Assembly: GCF_019857185.1 (NCBI RefSeq)
Contig: NZ_JAHWXP010000002.1
Location: 889,398-953,397, forward strand
From: Alteriqipengyuania abyssalis
GTDB taxonomy: Bacteria > Pseudomonadota > Alphaproteobacteria > Sphingomonadales > Sphingomonadaceae
Direction: 5' to 3'
DNA length: 64,000 nt
Position 1 is the first letter of the stretch, and each line of letters begins with the position of its first letter. The notes under the pieces were generated by a model that saw nothing but the letters and a program-made list of their open reading frames with translations, was not told where the DNA came from and ran no database searches. A program made the position numbers and the translations under genes. Below, one piece after another: positions 36,328 to 43,973 of the stretch.

Positions 36328-37245
36328 ATGATGAAGAGCAATTCTACCTCCACCTTCACCTCCACCAAGGCCGCGCTGGTCTGCGGGATCGCCGTTCTGG
36401 CCATGCCGGCGAGCGTTTCGGCGCAGCAGCAGTGGGCGGACACCTCTGCGCAGACCACCGCCGACACCACGCTGACCGTCACCGGCATGCTTCCCGACGA
36501 GATTTCCAACCTGCCCGAGGGGCCCGAGATCGACGGGTTCATCTCCGCGCGCAGCGACAACCGCATCCAGGTGACGACCGAAGACGGTGCGAAGACCGTC
36601 GTATTCGTTTCGCCGGAGACCGAGATCAAGGCGCGCGGCGGCTTCCTCGGCCTGGCGCGGACCTCGCTCGAGGATGAGCAGCTGTATAACGGCGTGCCCG
36701 TCACCGTGCGGACCGTGCAGTGGGAAGACGGCCTGATCGCCCAGCGGATCAGCATGAAGGACAGCGATCTGAAGACCGCCGCGATGATCCAGCGCGGGAC
36801 CGAGCAGGGCTTTGCCGAACAGACCGCCGCGACCGAGGCGCTGCGCGGGCGCGTGGCCGATATCGACAACTACAACGTCAAGGGCACGACCAACGTCTAT
36901 TTCGACACCGGCGAATACAAGCTGTCGGGCCAGGCGCAGGCCGAGCTGTGCAGCGCTGCCGCGCAGGCGGACCAGATGGACAACGCGCTGCTCCTGGTGG
37001 TCGGCTACACCGACTCGACCGGCAGCTACGAGATCAACCAGGAGCTGAGCGAGAAGCGCGCCGAGCGGGTGGTCAACTACCTGCAGCAGCAGTGCGGCTG
37101 GAAGCCGTACCGCATGCTGACGCCGACCGGGATGGCGCAGGCCGATCCCGTGGCGGACAACTCCACCGACTACGGCAAGCAGCAGAACCGCCGCGTGGCG
37201 GTGAACATCCTCGTCAGCAAGGCTGTCGACGGAATGGGCGGCTGA
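36328..37245 (+). CDS. OmpA-family outer membrane protein
   Basis: A 305-residue protein with signal peptide (ALVCGIAVLAMPASVSAQ), a beta-rich middle domain carrying ISARSDNRIQVTTEDG and a C-terminal OmpA peptidoglycan-binding domain (VYFDTGEYKLSGQAQAEL, VVGYTDSTGSYEINQELSEK, NRRVAVNI). It should anchor the envelope to peptidoglycan. GGAG precedes the double ATG. No N-terminal eight-stranded barrel is seen. Confidence 0.88.
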   Translation: MMKSNSTSTFTSTKAALVCGIAVLAMPASVSAQQQWADTSAQTTADTTLTVTGMLPDEISNLPEGPEIDGFISARSDNRIQVTTEDGAKTVVFVSPETEIKARGGFLGLARTSLEDEQLYNGVPVTVRTVQWEDGLIAQRISMKDSDLKTAAMIQRGTEQGFAEQTAATEALRGRVADIDNYNVKGTTNVYFDTGEYKLSGQAQAELCSAAAQADQMDNALLLVVGYTDSTGSYEINQELSEKRAERVVNYLQQQCGWKPYRMLTPTGMAQADPVADNSTDYGKQQNRRVAVNILVSKAVDGMGG

Positions 37246-37257
37246 GCCCGATGATCG

Positions 37258-37293
37258 AAGGGGCGGGCTGAAAGGTTCGCCCCTTTCCCTTTG
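37258..37293 (+). terminator. Terminator after OmpA-family gene
   Basis: AAGGGGCG (37258-37265) pairs with CGCCCCTT (37278-37285), with an interrupted T-rich tail (TTTCCCTTT) after it. It is 12 bases after the stop. Confidence 0.8.
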
Positions 37294-37300
37294 CCTCTAC

Positions 37301-37337
37301 GTCATCCCCGCGAAGGCGGGGATCCCGCTTTCCTTAA
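37301..37337. repeat. REP-like element, left of GIY-YIG gene
   Basis: The core is CCCCGCGAAGGCGGGG, a short palindrome, in the context GTCATC ... ATCCCGCTTTCCTTAA. The reverse complement of 37628-37665 matches it over most of its length (see that entry). Confidence 0.85.
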
Positions 37338-37340
37338 GTC

Positions 37341-37628
37341 TCACAGAATATCCCCGTACCGGTCCAGCCAGTCCGGGTTCTGCTCCTCGACCAAGCGGAT
37401 TTTCCATTCGCGGCGCCATTTCTTCATCGCCTTCTCGCGCGCGATAGCATCCTCGATCCGGTCATGCTGCTCGGCGTAGACGATGCGGTTGAGGCCGTAA
37501 CGCTTGACGAAGTCGGAGCCATCCCCGGTCCGGTGTTGGCGAATTCGCACAGCCAAATCCGCCGTCACGCCGATGTAAATCGTCCCGCGATAGCGGTCGG
37601 CCATGATGTAGACCCAGCCGCCCTTCAT
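37341..37628 (-). CDS. GIY-YIG endonuclease domain protein
   Basis: A 95-residue single-domain GIY-YIG protein of the COG2827/UPF0213 type. The first strand is WVYIMADRYRGTIYIGVT, giving the two catalytic Tyr; Arg in VRIRQH and Glu in AIAREKAMKKW follow, so all usual catalytic residues are present. It begins within the right inverted REP-like element and ends four bases from the left one, so the whole gene is a cassette enclosed by repeats. Function of these small proteins is not firmly established. Confidence 0.9.
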   Translation of the reverse strand: MKGGWVYIMADRYRGTIYIGVTADLAVRIRQHRTGDGSDFVKRYGLNRIVYAEQHDRIEDAIAREKAMKKWRREWKIRLVEEQNPDWLDRYGDIL

Positions 37629-37665
37629 TCAATTAAGCGGGACCCCCGCCTTCGCGGGGGCGACG
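37628..37665. repeat. REP-like element, right of GIY-YIG gene
   Basis: Core CCCCCGCCTTCGCGGGGG at 37643-37660, with AATTAAGCGGGA before it and CGACG after. Its reverse complement resembles the left element, including the CCGCTT...TTAA side, so the two copies are inverted around the GIY-YIG gene. Confidence 0.85.
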
Positions 37666-37675
37666 ATGTGAGAGA

Positions 37676-38719
37676 TTAGGCACCCGTCCCCTCATACGCA
37701 TCGACGATGCGCCCCACGATCGGGTGGCGCACAACGTCGGCGCTGGTGAAGCGGATCGTGCCCAAGCCTTCGATGCCCTCCAGCTTTTCGACCGCGTCGG
37801 CGAGGCCGCTCATGCGGTCGCCGCCGGGGATGTCGACCTGGCGCGGGTCGCCCGCGATCACCATCCGGCTGTTCTGGCCGAAGCGGGTGAGGAACATCTT
37901 CATCTGTTCGCGAGTGGTGTTCTGCGCTTCGTCGAGGATCACGAAGGCATCCGCCAGCGTGCGTCCGCGCATGAAGGCGATAGGCGCGATCTCGATCACG
38001 CCGCTGGCGATGTGCCGTTCCACCTGCTCGGGCGGCATGCAGTCGTACAGCGCGTCGTAGAGCGGGCGCAGGAAGGGATCGACCTTCTCCTTCATGTCGC
38101 CGGGCAGGAAGCCGATCTTCTCGCCCGCTTCCACGGCCGGGCGGCTGAGGATCAGGCGCTGCACGCTGCCGCTGGTCAGCTGCGCGACCGCCTGTGCGAC
38201 CGCGAGGTAGGTCTTGCCGGTTCCTGCCGGGCCCAGCGCAAAGATGATGTCGTCGCGGCTGAGCGAGCGCATGTAATGCGCCTGCACCGCACTGCGCGGG
38301 ACGATGGTCTTTCGCCGGGTGCGGATCATGATCGGCGGTGCGCCGTCTTCGCCCGCCTTGCGCCCCTTGATGATCCCGTCGAGCGTGGGTTCGTTGGTCA
38401 TGGCGATGATCGCCTCGATCGCGCCTTCGTCGAGATCCTGCCCCAGCGCCAGCTTGTCGTACATCGCCTGGAGGACATCGCGCGCGCGGGCGACCGAATC
38501 CTCGGGCCCCTCGATCATCACCTTGTCGCCGCGGGCGGAGATGAACACCGACAGGCGGTTTTCCACCTGCACGAGGTTGGCGTCGAACTGGCCGAACAGC
38601 GGGACCAGCAGCGACTGGTTCTCGAAATTCATTTCGGCCCGTGCGCGGCGTATTTCGCGCTGGGGGTGCGGTGGCGGGGAGAGCCGGGGCTCTCCGGCGC
38701 GGGTTGGTCTGCGGCCCAT
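37676..38719 (-). CDS. phoH: PhoH family ATPase
   Basis: A 347-residue cytosolic P-loop protein with Walker A GPAGTGKT, Walker B FVILDEAQNT and the PhoH phrase RLILSRPAVEAGEKIGFLPG. It is the PhoH/YbeZ type normally next to ybeY and linked to RNA and ribosome quality control. AAAGGAG precedes the ATG. In relatives it lies between miaB and ybeY; here several kb of other genes separate it from both. Confidence 0.92.
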   Translation of the reverse strand: MGRRPTRAGEPRLSPPPHPQREIRRARAEMNFENQSLLVPLFGQFDANLVQVENRLSVFISARGDKVMIEGPEDSVARARDVLQAMYDKLALGQDLDEGAIEAIIAMTNEPTLDGIIKGRKAGEDGAPPIMIRTRRKTIVPRSAVQAHYMRSLSRDDIIFALGPAGTGKTYLAVAQAVAQLTSGSVQRLILSRPAVEAGEKIGFLPGDMKEKVDPFLRPLYDALYDCMPPEQVERHIASGVIEIAPIAFMRGRTLADAFVILDEAQNTTREQMKMFLTRFGQNSRMVIAGDPRQVDIPGGDRMSGLADAVEKLEGIEGLGTIRFTSADVVRHPIVGRIVDAYEGTGA

Positions 38720-38892
38720 GCGCTCCTTTCAGGCTCGAGGCATTGCGAGTCCCGAATGTAAGGCGCGCGGCGGGCGAGGCAAGCGGCAGCATCTCGCGCC
38801 GGTGGAAAGTCACCCGAGTGTCACGTGCGTGCAGGCGCGATACATTGCGCGACACAAAAAATGCGATCCTGAACGGCCTAATGCGCCTTGCG

Positions 38893-38918
38893 TTCATATT
38901 GAGCGACATAAATATGAA
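38893..38918. promoter_or_regulatory. Perfect AT-rich inverted repeat before RcnB-like gene
   Basis: TTCATATT (38893-38900) and AATATGAA (38911-38918) are perfect inverted arms with a ten-base spacer, 40 bases upstream of the ATG, in the 238-base divergent region with phoH. It suits an operator for a dimeric repressor. Confidence 0.5.
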
Positions 38919-38921
38919 TGC

Positions 38922-38939
38922 ATGCCCGGTGGTGGGCAT
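38922..38939 (+). promoter_or_regulatory. Leader hairpin upstream of RcnB-like gene
   Basis: ATGCCC-GGTGGT-GGGCAT forms a six-base stem and six-base loop ending four bases before the ribosome site AGGAG at 38944-38948. It could influence translation of the exported protein. Confidence 0.45.
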
Positions 38940-38957
38940 TGTTCAGGAGTGACCGGA

Positions 38958-39584
38958 ATGCGAAATCTTGTGATCATGGCGGTTGCCGCAGGACTGGTCC
39001 TGCCCACCGCTGCAAGTGCCCAGCAGCGTAGCCCCGCCGAACAGGCGGCGTGGAATGCGCGGCTCGAATCGCGCGAAGCCTATGCCGCGCAGCAGCGCCG
39101 CGACGACCGGCGTGACGACCGCCGCGAGGCGCGCGAGGACCGGCGTGAAGACCGCCGTGAAGAATGGCGCGACGATCGTCGCGATGCGCGTCAGGATCGC
39201 CGCGACGACCGCCGCGAATGGCGTCGGGACCAGCGCGAGGACCGCCGCGACTGGCGGGAAGACCGCCGTGACGACCGCCGCGACTATCGTCAGGCGCGCC
39301 GCGATTACCGCGACTGGCGCGCGTACCGGCAGGCCGAGCGTAACGCCTTCCGTCGGGGTGCCTATTACGCCCCGCGCGGGCTGGCCTATCGCCCGGTGCG
39401 GGTCGGTGCGCGGCTCAACTCGAACCTGTTCTGGGGCTCGCGCTATTGGGTCGACCCTTACGACTACTACCTGCCGCAGCCGCGCTACGGCTACCAGCGC
39501 TACATCCGCTACGGCAATGATGTGCTGCTGATCGACACCCGCAACGGCCGCGTGCTGGTGGTGTACGACCGCTTTTTCTGGTGA
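38958..39584 (+). CDS. RcnB-like exported protein with Arg/Asp-rich region
   Basis: The 208-residue product has a signal peptide (VIMAVAAGLVLPTAASAQ), then about 75 residues (roughly 44-118) built almost wholly from Asp-Arg units (RRDDRRDDRREAREDRR and so on), then an RcnB-type domain (NLFWGSRYWVDPYDYYLP ... VLVVYDRFFW). RcnB of E. coli is a periplasmic Ni/Co homeostasis protein; metal binding here is not shown. The alternating charge suggests an extended or self-associating linker. AGGAG lies nine bases before the ATG. Confidence 0.85.
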   Translation: MRNLVIMAVAAGLVLPTAASAQQRSPAEQAAWNARLESREAYAAQQRRDDRRDDRREAREDRREDRREEWRDDRRDARQDRRDDRREWRRDQREDRRDWREDRRDDRRDYRQARRDYRDWRAYRQAERNAFRRGAYYAPRGLAYRPVRVGARLNSNLFWGSRYWVDPYDYYLPQPRYGYQRYIRYGNDVLLIDTRNGRVLVVYDRFFW

Positions 39585-39602
39585 TGTGAGAGCCAGTAAG
39601 CG

Positions 39603-39634
39603 CGCCCGGCACTCCCTTTGCGGAGCGCCGGGCG
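39603..39634 (+). terminator. Strong hairpin after RcnB-like gene
   Basis: CGCCCGGC (39603-39610) pairs with GCCGGGCG (39627-39634), with inner CTCC/GGAG. No T run follows, so it may be a 3' end stabiliser rather than a complete terminator. Confidence 0.6.
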
Positions 39635-39719
39635 TCGTTCGTCGAAAGAACGCGCGCTAAGTCTTTGTTACCAGAGGAGTGACTGCTACCGAGCGGCACC
39701 CCCGCTTGGAGTCCTGAAC

Positions 39720-40634
39720 ATGCGCCGCCTCTTCCCGCTCGCAGCCTTCGGTCTGGCTGTTGCTCTCGTTTCGCCGGTTGCCGCGCAGGAGCCTGCGCAA
39801 CAGGCCGAGCCCGACGCGTCCGCCCAGGGGGTGGAAATCATCGTCGAGGGTATCCGCGAGAAGGAAGAGCAGGTCCAAGCGATGACCCGCCAGATCACGC
39901 GCCGGGCGCGGGTCGACAAGCCGGTTTCCAAATTCTACTCGCAGGTCTGCATCGGCGTGATCGGGATGACCCCGGACTACGCCCGGACCCTGATCGCGCG
40001 GATGGAAGAGAACGCGCGCAGCGTCGATCTGCCCGTGGGCGGCGAGGGATGCCAGCCCAATATCCTGATCGCCTTCGTGAAGGACGGCGAGCAGGAGCTG
40101 GACGAACTGCGCAAGGCCGAGCCCAAGCTGTTCGCGACGCTGCTCGACTACGAATACGATCGGATCAAGCGCGGCAACGGCGCGGTGCGCGCGTGGCACG
40201 GCACGCAGCTGAAGGGCAAGGACGGGCGCGATTTTTCCGATAGCGGGATGGGCGACGCGCCGCTCAACAACCAGTACTCCTCCTCGCGCCTGTCCAAGCA
40301 GGTGCGCGTGGACATGACCGGCGCGATCGTCATCATCGACAGCAACCGGGTGCCGGGCAAGACGCTGCAGCAGCTGGCCGACTACGCATCGATGCGCGCC
40401 TTCGTCTCGATCGACGACACCTCGACCGGCGGGGCCAGCGGAATCCCGACGATCCTCTCGCTGTTCGAAGAGGGGACCGACGCTCCCGACGGGATGACGA
40501 CCTTCGACCGCGCCTATCTGGAAACGGTCTACCGCCTTCCGGCCACCGCCAATGACAGCCAGATCCACGACGCGACCTGGACCATGTATCGCAAGCTGGA
40601 AGGTCTGCCCGACATTGACGGCGACGACGACTAG
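39720..40634 (+). CDS. Exported protein of unknown function, 304 residues
   Basis: Signal peptide (LAAFGLAVALVSPVAAQ) followed by a mature start with GVEIIVEGIREKEEQ, again like the TonB-box-type text of sphingomonad receptors. Cysteines at CIGVIG and EGCQPN may form a disulfide. The middle contains AVRAWHGTQLKGKDGRDFS. I do not recognise the family. It lies in the insertion between phoH and miaB. Confidence 0.75.
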   Translation: MRRLFPLAAFGLAVALVSPVAAQEPAQQAEPDASAQGVEIIVEGIREKEEQVQAMTRQITRRARVDKPVSKFYSQVCIGVIGMTPDYARTLIARMEENARSVDLPVGGEGCQPNILIAFVKDGEQELDELRKAEPKLFATLLDYEYDRIKRGNGAVRAWHGTQLKGKDGRDFSDSGMGDAPLNNQYSSSRLSKQVRVDMTGAIVIIDSNRVPGKTLQQLADYASMRAFVSIDDTSTGGASGIPTILSLFEEGTDAPDGMTTFDRAYLETVYRLPATANDSQIHDATWTMYRKLEGLPDIDGDDD

Positions 40635-40731
40635 GGAGCGGAGCGGCGCGCGGGGACCGCTAAAGGGCAGTTGAGAGCGCGTCGATCTTCGCTAATGTGG
40701 TGACAACGCATTGCCGCAGCAGAGGTCTTGC

Positions 40732-41244
40732 ATGTTTCCCACGCGCGTCACCCTGATCCCGCTCGCGCTCATGGCGTGCACCCCGCTGCCGCCATCCTCA
40801 GCGTCAACTCCGGCGGCGCCTGTCGACGGTACCGGACTGGTCTGGTTGCAGAACGAGGTGGGCGCAGATGCGCTCTACCGCAGCGGGAATGTCGATCTCG
40901 ATGGCGATGGGATCGACGAAATGCTGTTCTACGTCGGCGGCCCCGGCAGATGCGGGAGCGGTGGCTGCGACCTCTACGTGCTGCGCAATACCGCCAATGG
41001 TATCGCGGTGATCGCACGAACCAGCGTCACGCAACTGCCGATCGGCGTCCTCGATACAAGCCATCATGGAATGCGCGATATCGTTGTTTCCGTGGGCGGC
41101 GGCGGAATGCCCTTCGGCCATCGCGTCTTGCGCTTCGACGGACAGACCTATCCGGGCAATCCAACCGTCGCGCCCGCCGAGCCGATCGACACGATCGGCA
41201 CGCCGGTCATTTCGCAGGGCGATATGCGACCGATTGTGTTCTGA
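40732..41244 (+). CDS. Hypothetical lipoprotein with Ca-binding-like loop
   Basis: The 170-residue product has a lipoprotein signal (LIPLALMACTP). NVDLDGDGIDEMLFYVGG resembles the DxDxDG calcium loops of FG-GAP/dockerin-like repeats. The only other cysteines, in GRCGSGGCDLYV, may form a disulfide. Its stop abuts the miaB stop. Function unknown. Confidence 0.7.
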   Translation: MFPTRVTLIPLALMACTPLPPSSASTPAAPVDGTGLVWLQNEVGADALYRSGNVDLDGDGIDEMLFYVGGPGRCGSGGCDLYVLRNTANGIAVIARTSVTQLPIGVLDTSHHGMRDIVVSVGGGGMPFGHRVLRFDGQTYPGNPTVAPAEPIDTIGTPVISQGDMRPIVF

Positions 41245-42582
41245 TCAGGTCAGCGGAGGCTCTCGCACCGTGCCCGCGAGCGAGTTCGGCCCGGCTTCGA
41301 CCAGCTCCACCTCGACCAGATCGCCGATCTTCGTGTCCTCGCGCTCGAAGAACACCGATTGCAGCCAGGGCGACTTGCCCAGCCACTGGCCGGGATACTT
41401 GCCCTTCTTCTCCACCAGCACTGCGCAGGTTTTGCCTACGCTGGCGATATTGAACGCGTGCTGGTCGCGGTTGAGGCGGTCCTGCAGCCGGGCTAGCCGG
41501 TCCTTCATCACGTCCGGAGCAATCTGCCCGTCCATCCCCGCAGCGGGCGTGCCGGGACGGGGCGAATACTTGAAGCTGAAGGCGTGCATGTAGCGGACTT
41601 CGTCCACCACCTTCAGCGTATCCTCGAACTCAGCCTCGGTCTCGCCCGGGAAGCCGACGATGAAATCGCCGCTGAGCGCAAGATCGGGCCGCGCAGCGCG
41701 GAAGCGTTCGATCAGCCTGAGGTAGCTTTCGACCGTGTGGCTGCGGTTCATCGCCTTGAGCACGCGGTTGTTGCCCGCCTGCACCGGCAGATGGAGGTAG
41801 GGCATCAGCTTGTCGAGCTCGCCATGCGCGGCGATGATCTCTTCATCCATGTCCGCCGGGTGGCTGGTGGTGTAGCGGATGCGCGCGAGGCCGTCGATTT
41901 TGGCCAGCTCGCGGACCAGCCCGGCCAGGCCGGTGCGGTGGCCCTTCGCGTCCTCGCCCGACCACGCGCTGACGTTCTGGCCGAGCAAGGTCAGCTCGCG
42001 CGCGCCGCCGTCGACCAGCCGCTGCGCTTCCGCGATCAGCTCTGCGAACGGACGGCTGATCTCCGCGCCGCGCGTATAGGGAACCACGCAATAGGTGCAG
42101 AACTTGTCGCACCCTTCCTGAATGGTGAGGAAGGCGGCAGGCGGCGCGGTGCGCCGCTGCGGGAGGCCGGCGAACTTCGCCTCGGCGGCGAGGTCCATCT
42201 CGGTCGTGCGCTGGCCGGAGACCGCGCGTTCGAGCATCGCGGGCAGGTTCTGGTAGGCCTGCGGGCCCACCACCATGGAGACGGCGGGCGCGCGGGCCAT
42301 GATCTCCTCACCCTCGGCCTGTGCGACGCAGCCCGCGACCGCAATCAGCGGCGATGTGCCGTCTTCGCGCCGCAACCGGCCGATGTCCGAATAGACCTTC
42401 TCGGTCGCCTTCTCGCGGATATGGCAGGTGTTGAGCACCACCAGCTCCGCCTCCTCGCCCTCGGGTGCGGGCGTAATGCCCTGCGCGGCAAGCAGCTCGC
42501 CCATACGCTCGCCATCATAGACGTTCATCTGGCAGCCGAAGCTCTTGACGCGGTAGGTCTTGGGAGGAGTCGTAGGTTTCAT
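41245..42582 (-). CDS. miaB: tRNA-2-methylthio-N6-dimethylallyladenosine synthase MiaB
   Basis: MiaB is a radical-SAM enzyme that methylthiolates i6A37 of tRNA. The 445-residue product shows the N-terminal UPF0004 cysteines (SFGCQMN, NTCHIRE, VAGCVAQ), the radical-SAM CxxxCxxC (EGCDKFCTYCVVP) and a C-terminal TRAM domain. The ATG at 42582 gives the usual N terminus (KTYRVKSFGCQMNVYDG); a TTG at 42621 would overlap the upstream stop. First of the split miaB-phoH-ybeY-corC series. Confidence 0.95.
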   Translation of the reverse strand: MKPTTPPKTYRVKSFGCQMNVYDGERMGELLAAQGITPAPEGEEAELVVLNTCHIREKATEKVYSDIGRLRREDGTSPLIAVAGCVAQAEGEEIMARAPAVSMVVGPQAYQNLPAMLERAVSGQRTTEMDLAAEAKFAGLPQRRTAPPAAFLTIQEGCDKFCTYCVVPYTRGAEISRPFAELIAEAQRLVDGGARELTLLGQNVSAWSGEDAKGHRTGLAGLVRELAKIDGLARIRYTTSHPADMDEEIIAAHGELDKLMPYLHLPVQAGNNRVLKAMNRSHTVESYLRLIERFRAARPDLALSGDFIVGFPGETEAEFEDTLKVVDEVRYMHAFSFKYSPRPGTPAAGMDGQIAPDVMKDRLARLQDRLNRDQHAFNIASVGKTCAVLVEKKGKYPGQWLGKSPWLQSVFFEREDTKIGDLVEVELVEAGPNSLAGTVREPPLT

Positions 42583-42617
42583 GGGAGGCGCGCATTTACG
42601 CGATCGCGCCGCCCGGT

Positions 42618-43226
42618 TCAATCGCCCGGAGATGCCTTGGCCTCGATCCGGTAGTGGATCGGCTTGAAGCTGCCCCCGTTAGACGCATAGGCAGAGCATG
42701 CGGTGAGCCCGATCACCAGATCCACATGCGCGCGGAAGCGCACCGCCTCGCCCGGCTGGCTGGTCGGCGGATCGACCGACAGCTTGCCGGTGCCGCCGTC
42801 GACCGGAACGTTCATGAACACGTTGAACGCGGTCGGGATGGCATCGCGCTCGATCCCGTAGGGCGCCAGCGCTTCGGCCAGATTGCCCATGCAGCCGCGA
42901 TGGACCGGCTTGTCCGGGTAGAAGTGGCGGAAGGTGTCCTCGCTGCACGGGGTCAACAGGTAATCGTGCTGGCCGAGGCTGTCCTCCTCGATCGTGAGCA
43001 TCACGTTGGACCGATTGGACCACAGCCGGTTGCCCTGCGTGAGGTGGATCGTTTCTTCGTAATCGAACGTGCGCCCGTTCGACATGACCTCGCGCACGTC
43101 GTCTTGCGAAAAAGCGACCATGTCGGAGACCTGCGTGCCCTGCGGGTCGATCACGGTGAAGGCCTGCCCGGCCTTCACCACGAAGGCGGTGCCGCTGCGC
43201 GGTGGGATTTCGATAGTTTCGCTCAT
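42618..43226 (-). CDS. DUF1989/urea carboxylase-associated family protein
   Basis: The 202-residue product is a DUF1989 protein: GTQVSDMVAFSQDD near the start, RLWSNRSNVMLTI, and CSEDTF and HRGCMGNL with the conserved His/Cys residues. In guanidine degradation, paired DUF1989 proteins are the carboxyguanidine deiminase subunits (CgdAB); only one copy is present here and no urea carboxylase is near, so a different deiminase-like role is possible. The start overlaps the stop of the YqcI/YcgG gene by four bases. Confidence 0.85.
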   Translation of the reverse strand: MSETIEIPPRSGTAFVVKAGQAFTVIDPQGTQVSDMVAFSQDDVREVMSNGRTFDYEETIHLTQGNRLWSNRSNVMLTIEEDSLGQHDYLLTPCSEDTFRHFYPDKPVHRGCMGNLAEALAPYGIERDAIPTAFNVFMNVPVDGGTGKLSVDPPTSQPGEAVRFRAHVDLVIGLTACSAYASNGGSFKPIHYRIEAKASPGD

Positions 43227-43891
43227 GTGCGCCCCCTGAACGGGCAGGCCCAGTCCTCTTCGACCGCGCGCCCGCTATATTGTCGTGCTTCGCTGCTCTC
43301 GCCGTGCCGGGCGAGCATCGGGTTGATGTCGCCTGCGAGCGACTTGTCGCGATCGAGGATACGCTGCCGCATCTTCTCGTACACCCCGCTGTCGCGCAGC
43401 CATTCGAACTGCTTGTGCAGGTTGAATACCAGCGAGGGCTTGGGGAACCGGCGCGCGGGGCGCGATGCATTGGGGTGCAGGCCGACCACGAAGAACGCCC
43501 GCCCGCCGAAGCTGAGCGAGAAGTCGGGCTCCGCCGGATTGCTGCTCACCGTCGGATCGGGCTTTTGCGAGAGCCACTGGTCCTTGTCGGATAGCGATTG
43601 TATCCGCTCCCACATCGCCTGCTCGAACTGAACCTCGTCCAGGTCGAGCGGGCCGTCGAAGATGACCACCAGGCTGCGCAACTGGTCCGCCGGCAGATCG
43701 CGCTTGGCCCACGCCATCAGCGCCTCGTGAATCTTGAGGTCGTTCCACGCGCTGGTGAGATCGCGGGCGAGCACGAATTCCATGTTCCCCGTGGCCAGCG
43801 CCGACTTGGCCCCGACACACGGGAAATCCGGCCCCTTGATCACATCCGCGAATTGTTCGACCCGCTGGTCGGTAATCGTATTGGCATCCAT
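43223..43891 (-). CDS. YqcI/YcgG family protein
   Basis: The 222-residue product carries the family text FPCVGAKSALATGNMEFV near the N terminus and FFVVGLHPNASRPARRFP in the middle. Characterised relatives, as I recall, are haem-dependent N-hydroxylases of arginine-type guanidino groups (GntA, AglA). The Cys in FPCVGAK and His in GLHPNASR are the conserved residues that may bind haem. The start is the ATG at 43891. It is coupled to the DUF1989 gene. The two form an insertion between plsC and miaB. Confidence 0.82.
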   Translation of the reverse strand: MDANTITDQRVEQFADVIKGPDFPCVGAKSALATGNMEFVLARDLTSAWNDLKIHEALMAWAKRDLPADQLRSLVVIFDGPLDLDEVQFEQAMWERIQSLSDKDQWLSQKPDPTVSSNPAEPDFSLSFGGRAFFVVGLHPNASRPARRFPKPSLVFNLHKQFEWLRDSGVYEKMRQRILDRDKSLAGDINPMLARHGESSEARQYSGRAVEEDWACPFRGRT

Positions 43892-43973
43892 AGCGGCACA
43901 ATGCTGCGCCCGTGGGCCGGGGTGCGAACTCAACTTTGGCTAATAAGTACAACGCGTTCTGACGCCGTGCGGC

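Noticed and set aside
39090..39310. Repetitive GACGACCGCCG-like stretch considered as a tandem repeat or CRISPR-like array
   Set aside because: It encodes the Asp-Arg units of the RcnB-like protein in frame; unit spacing is irregular and no spacers exist.
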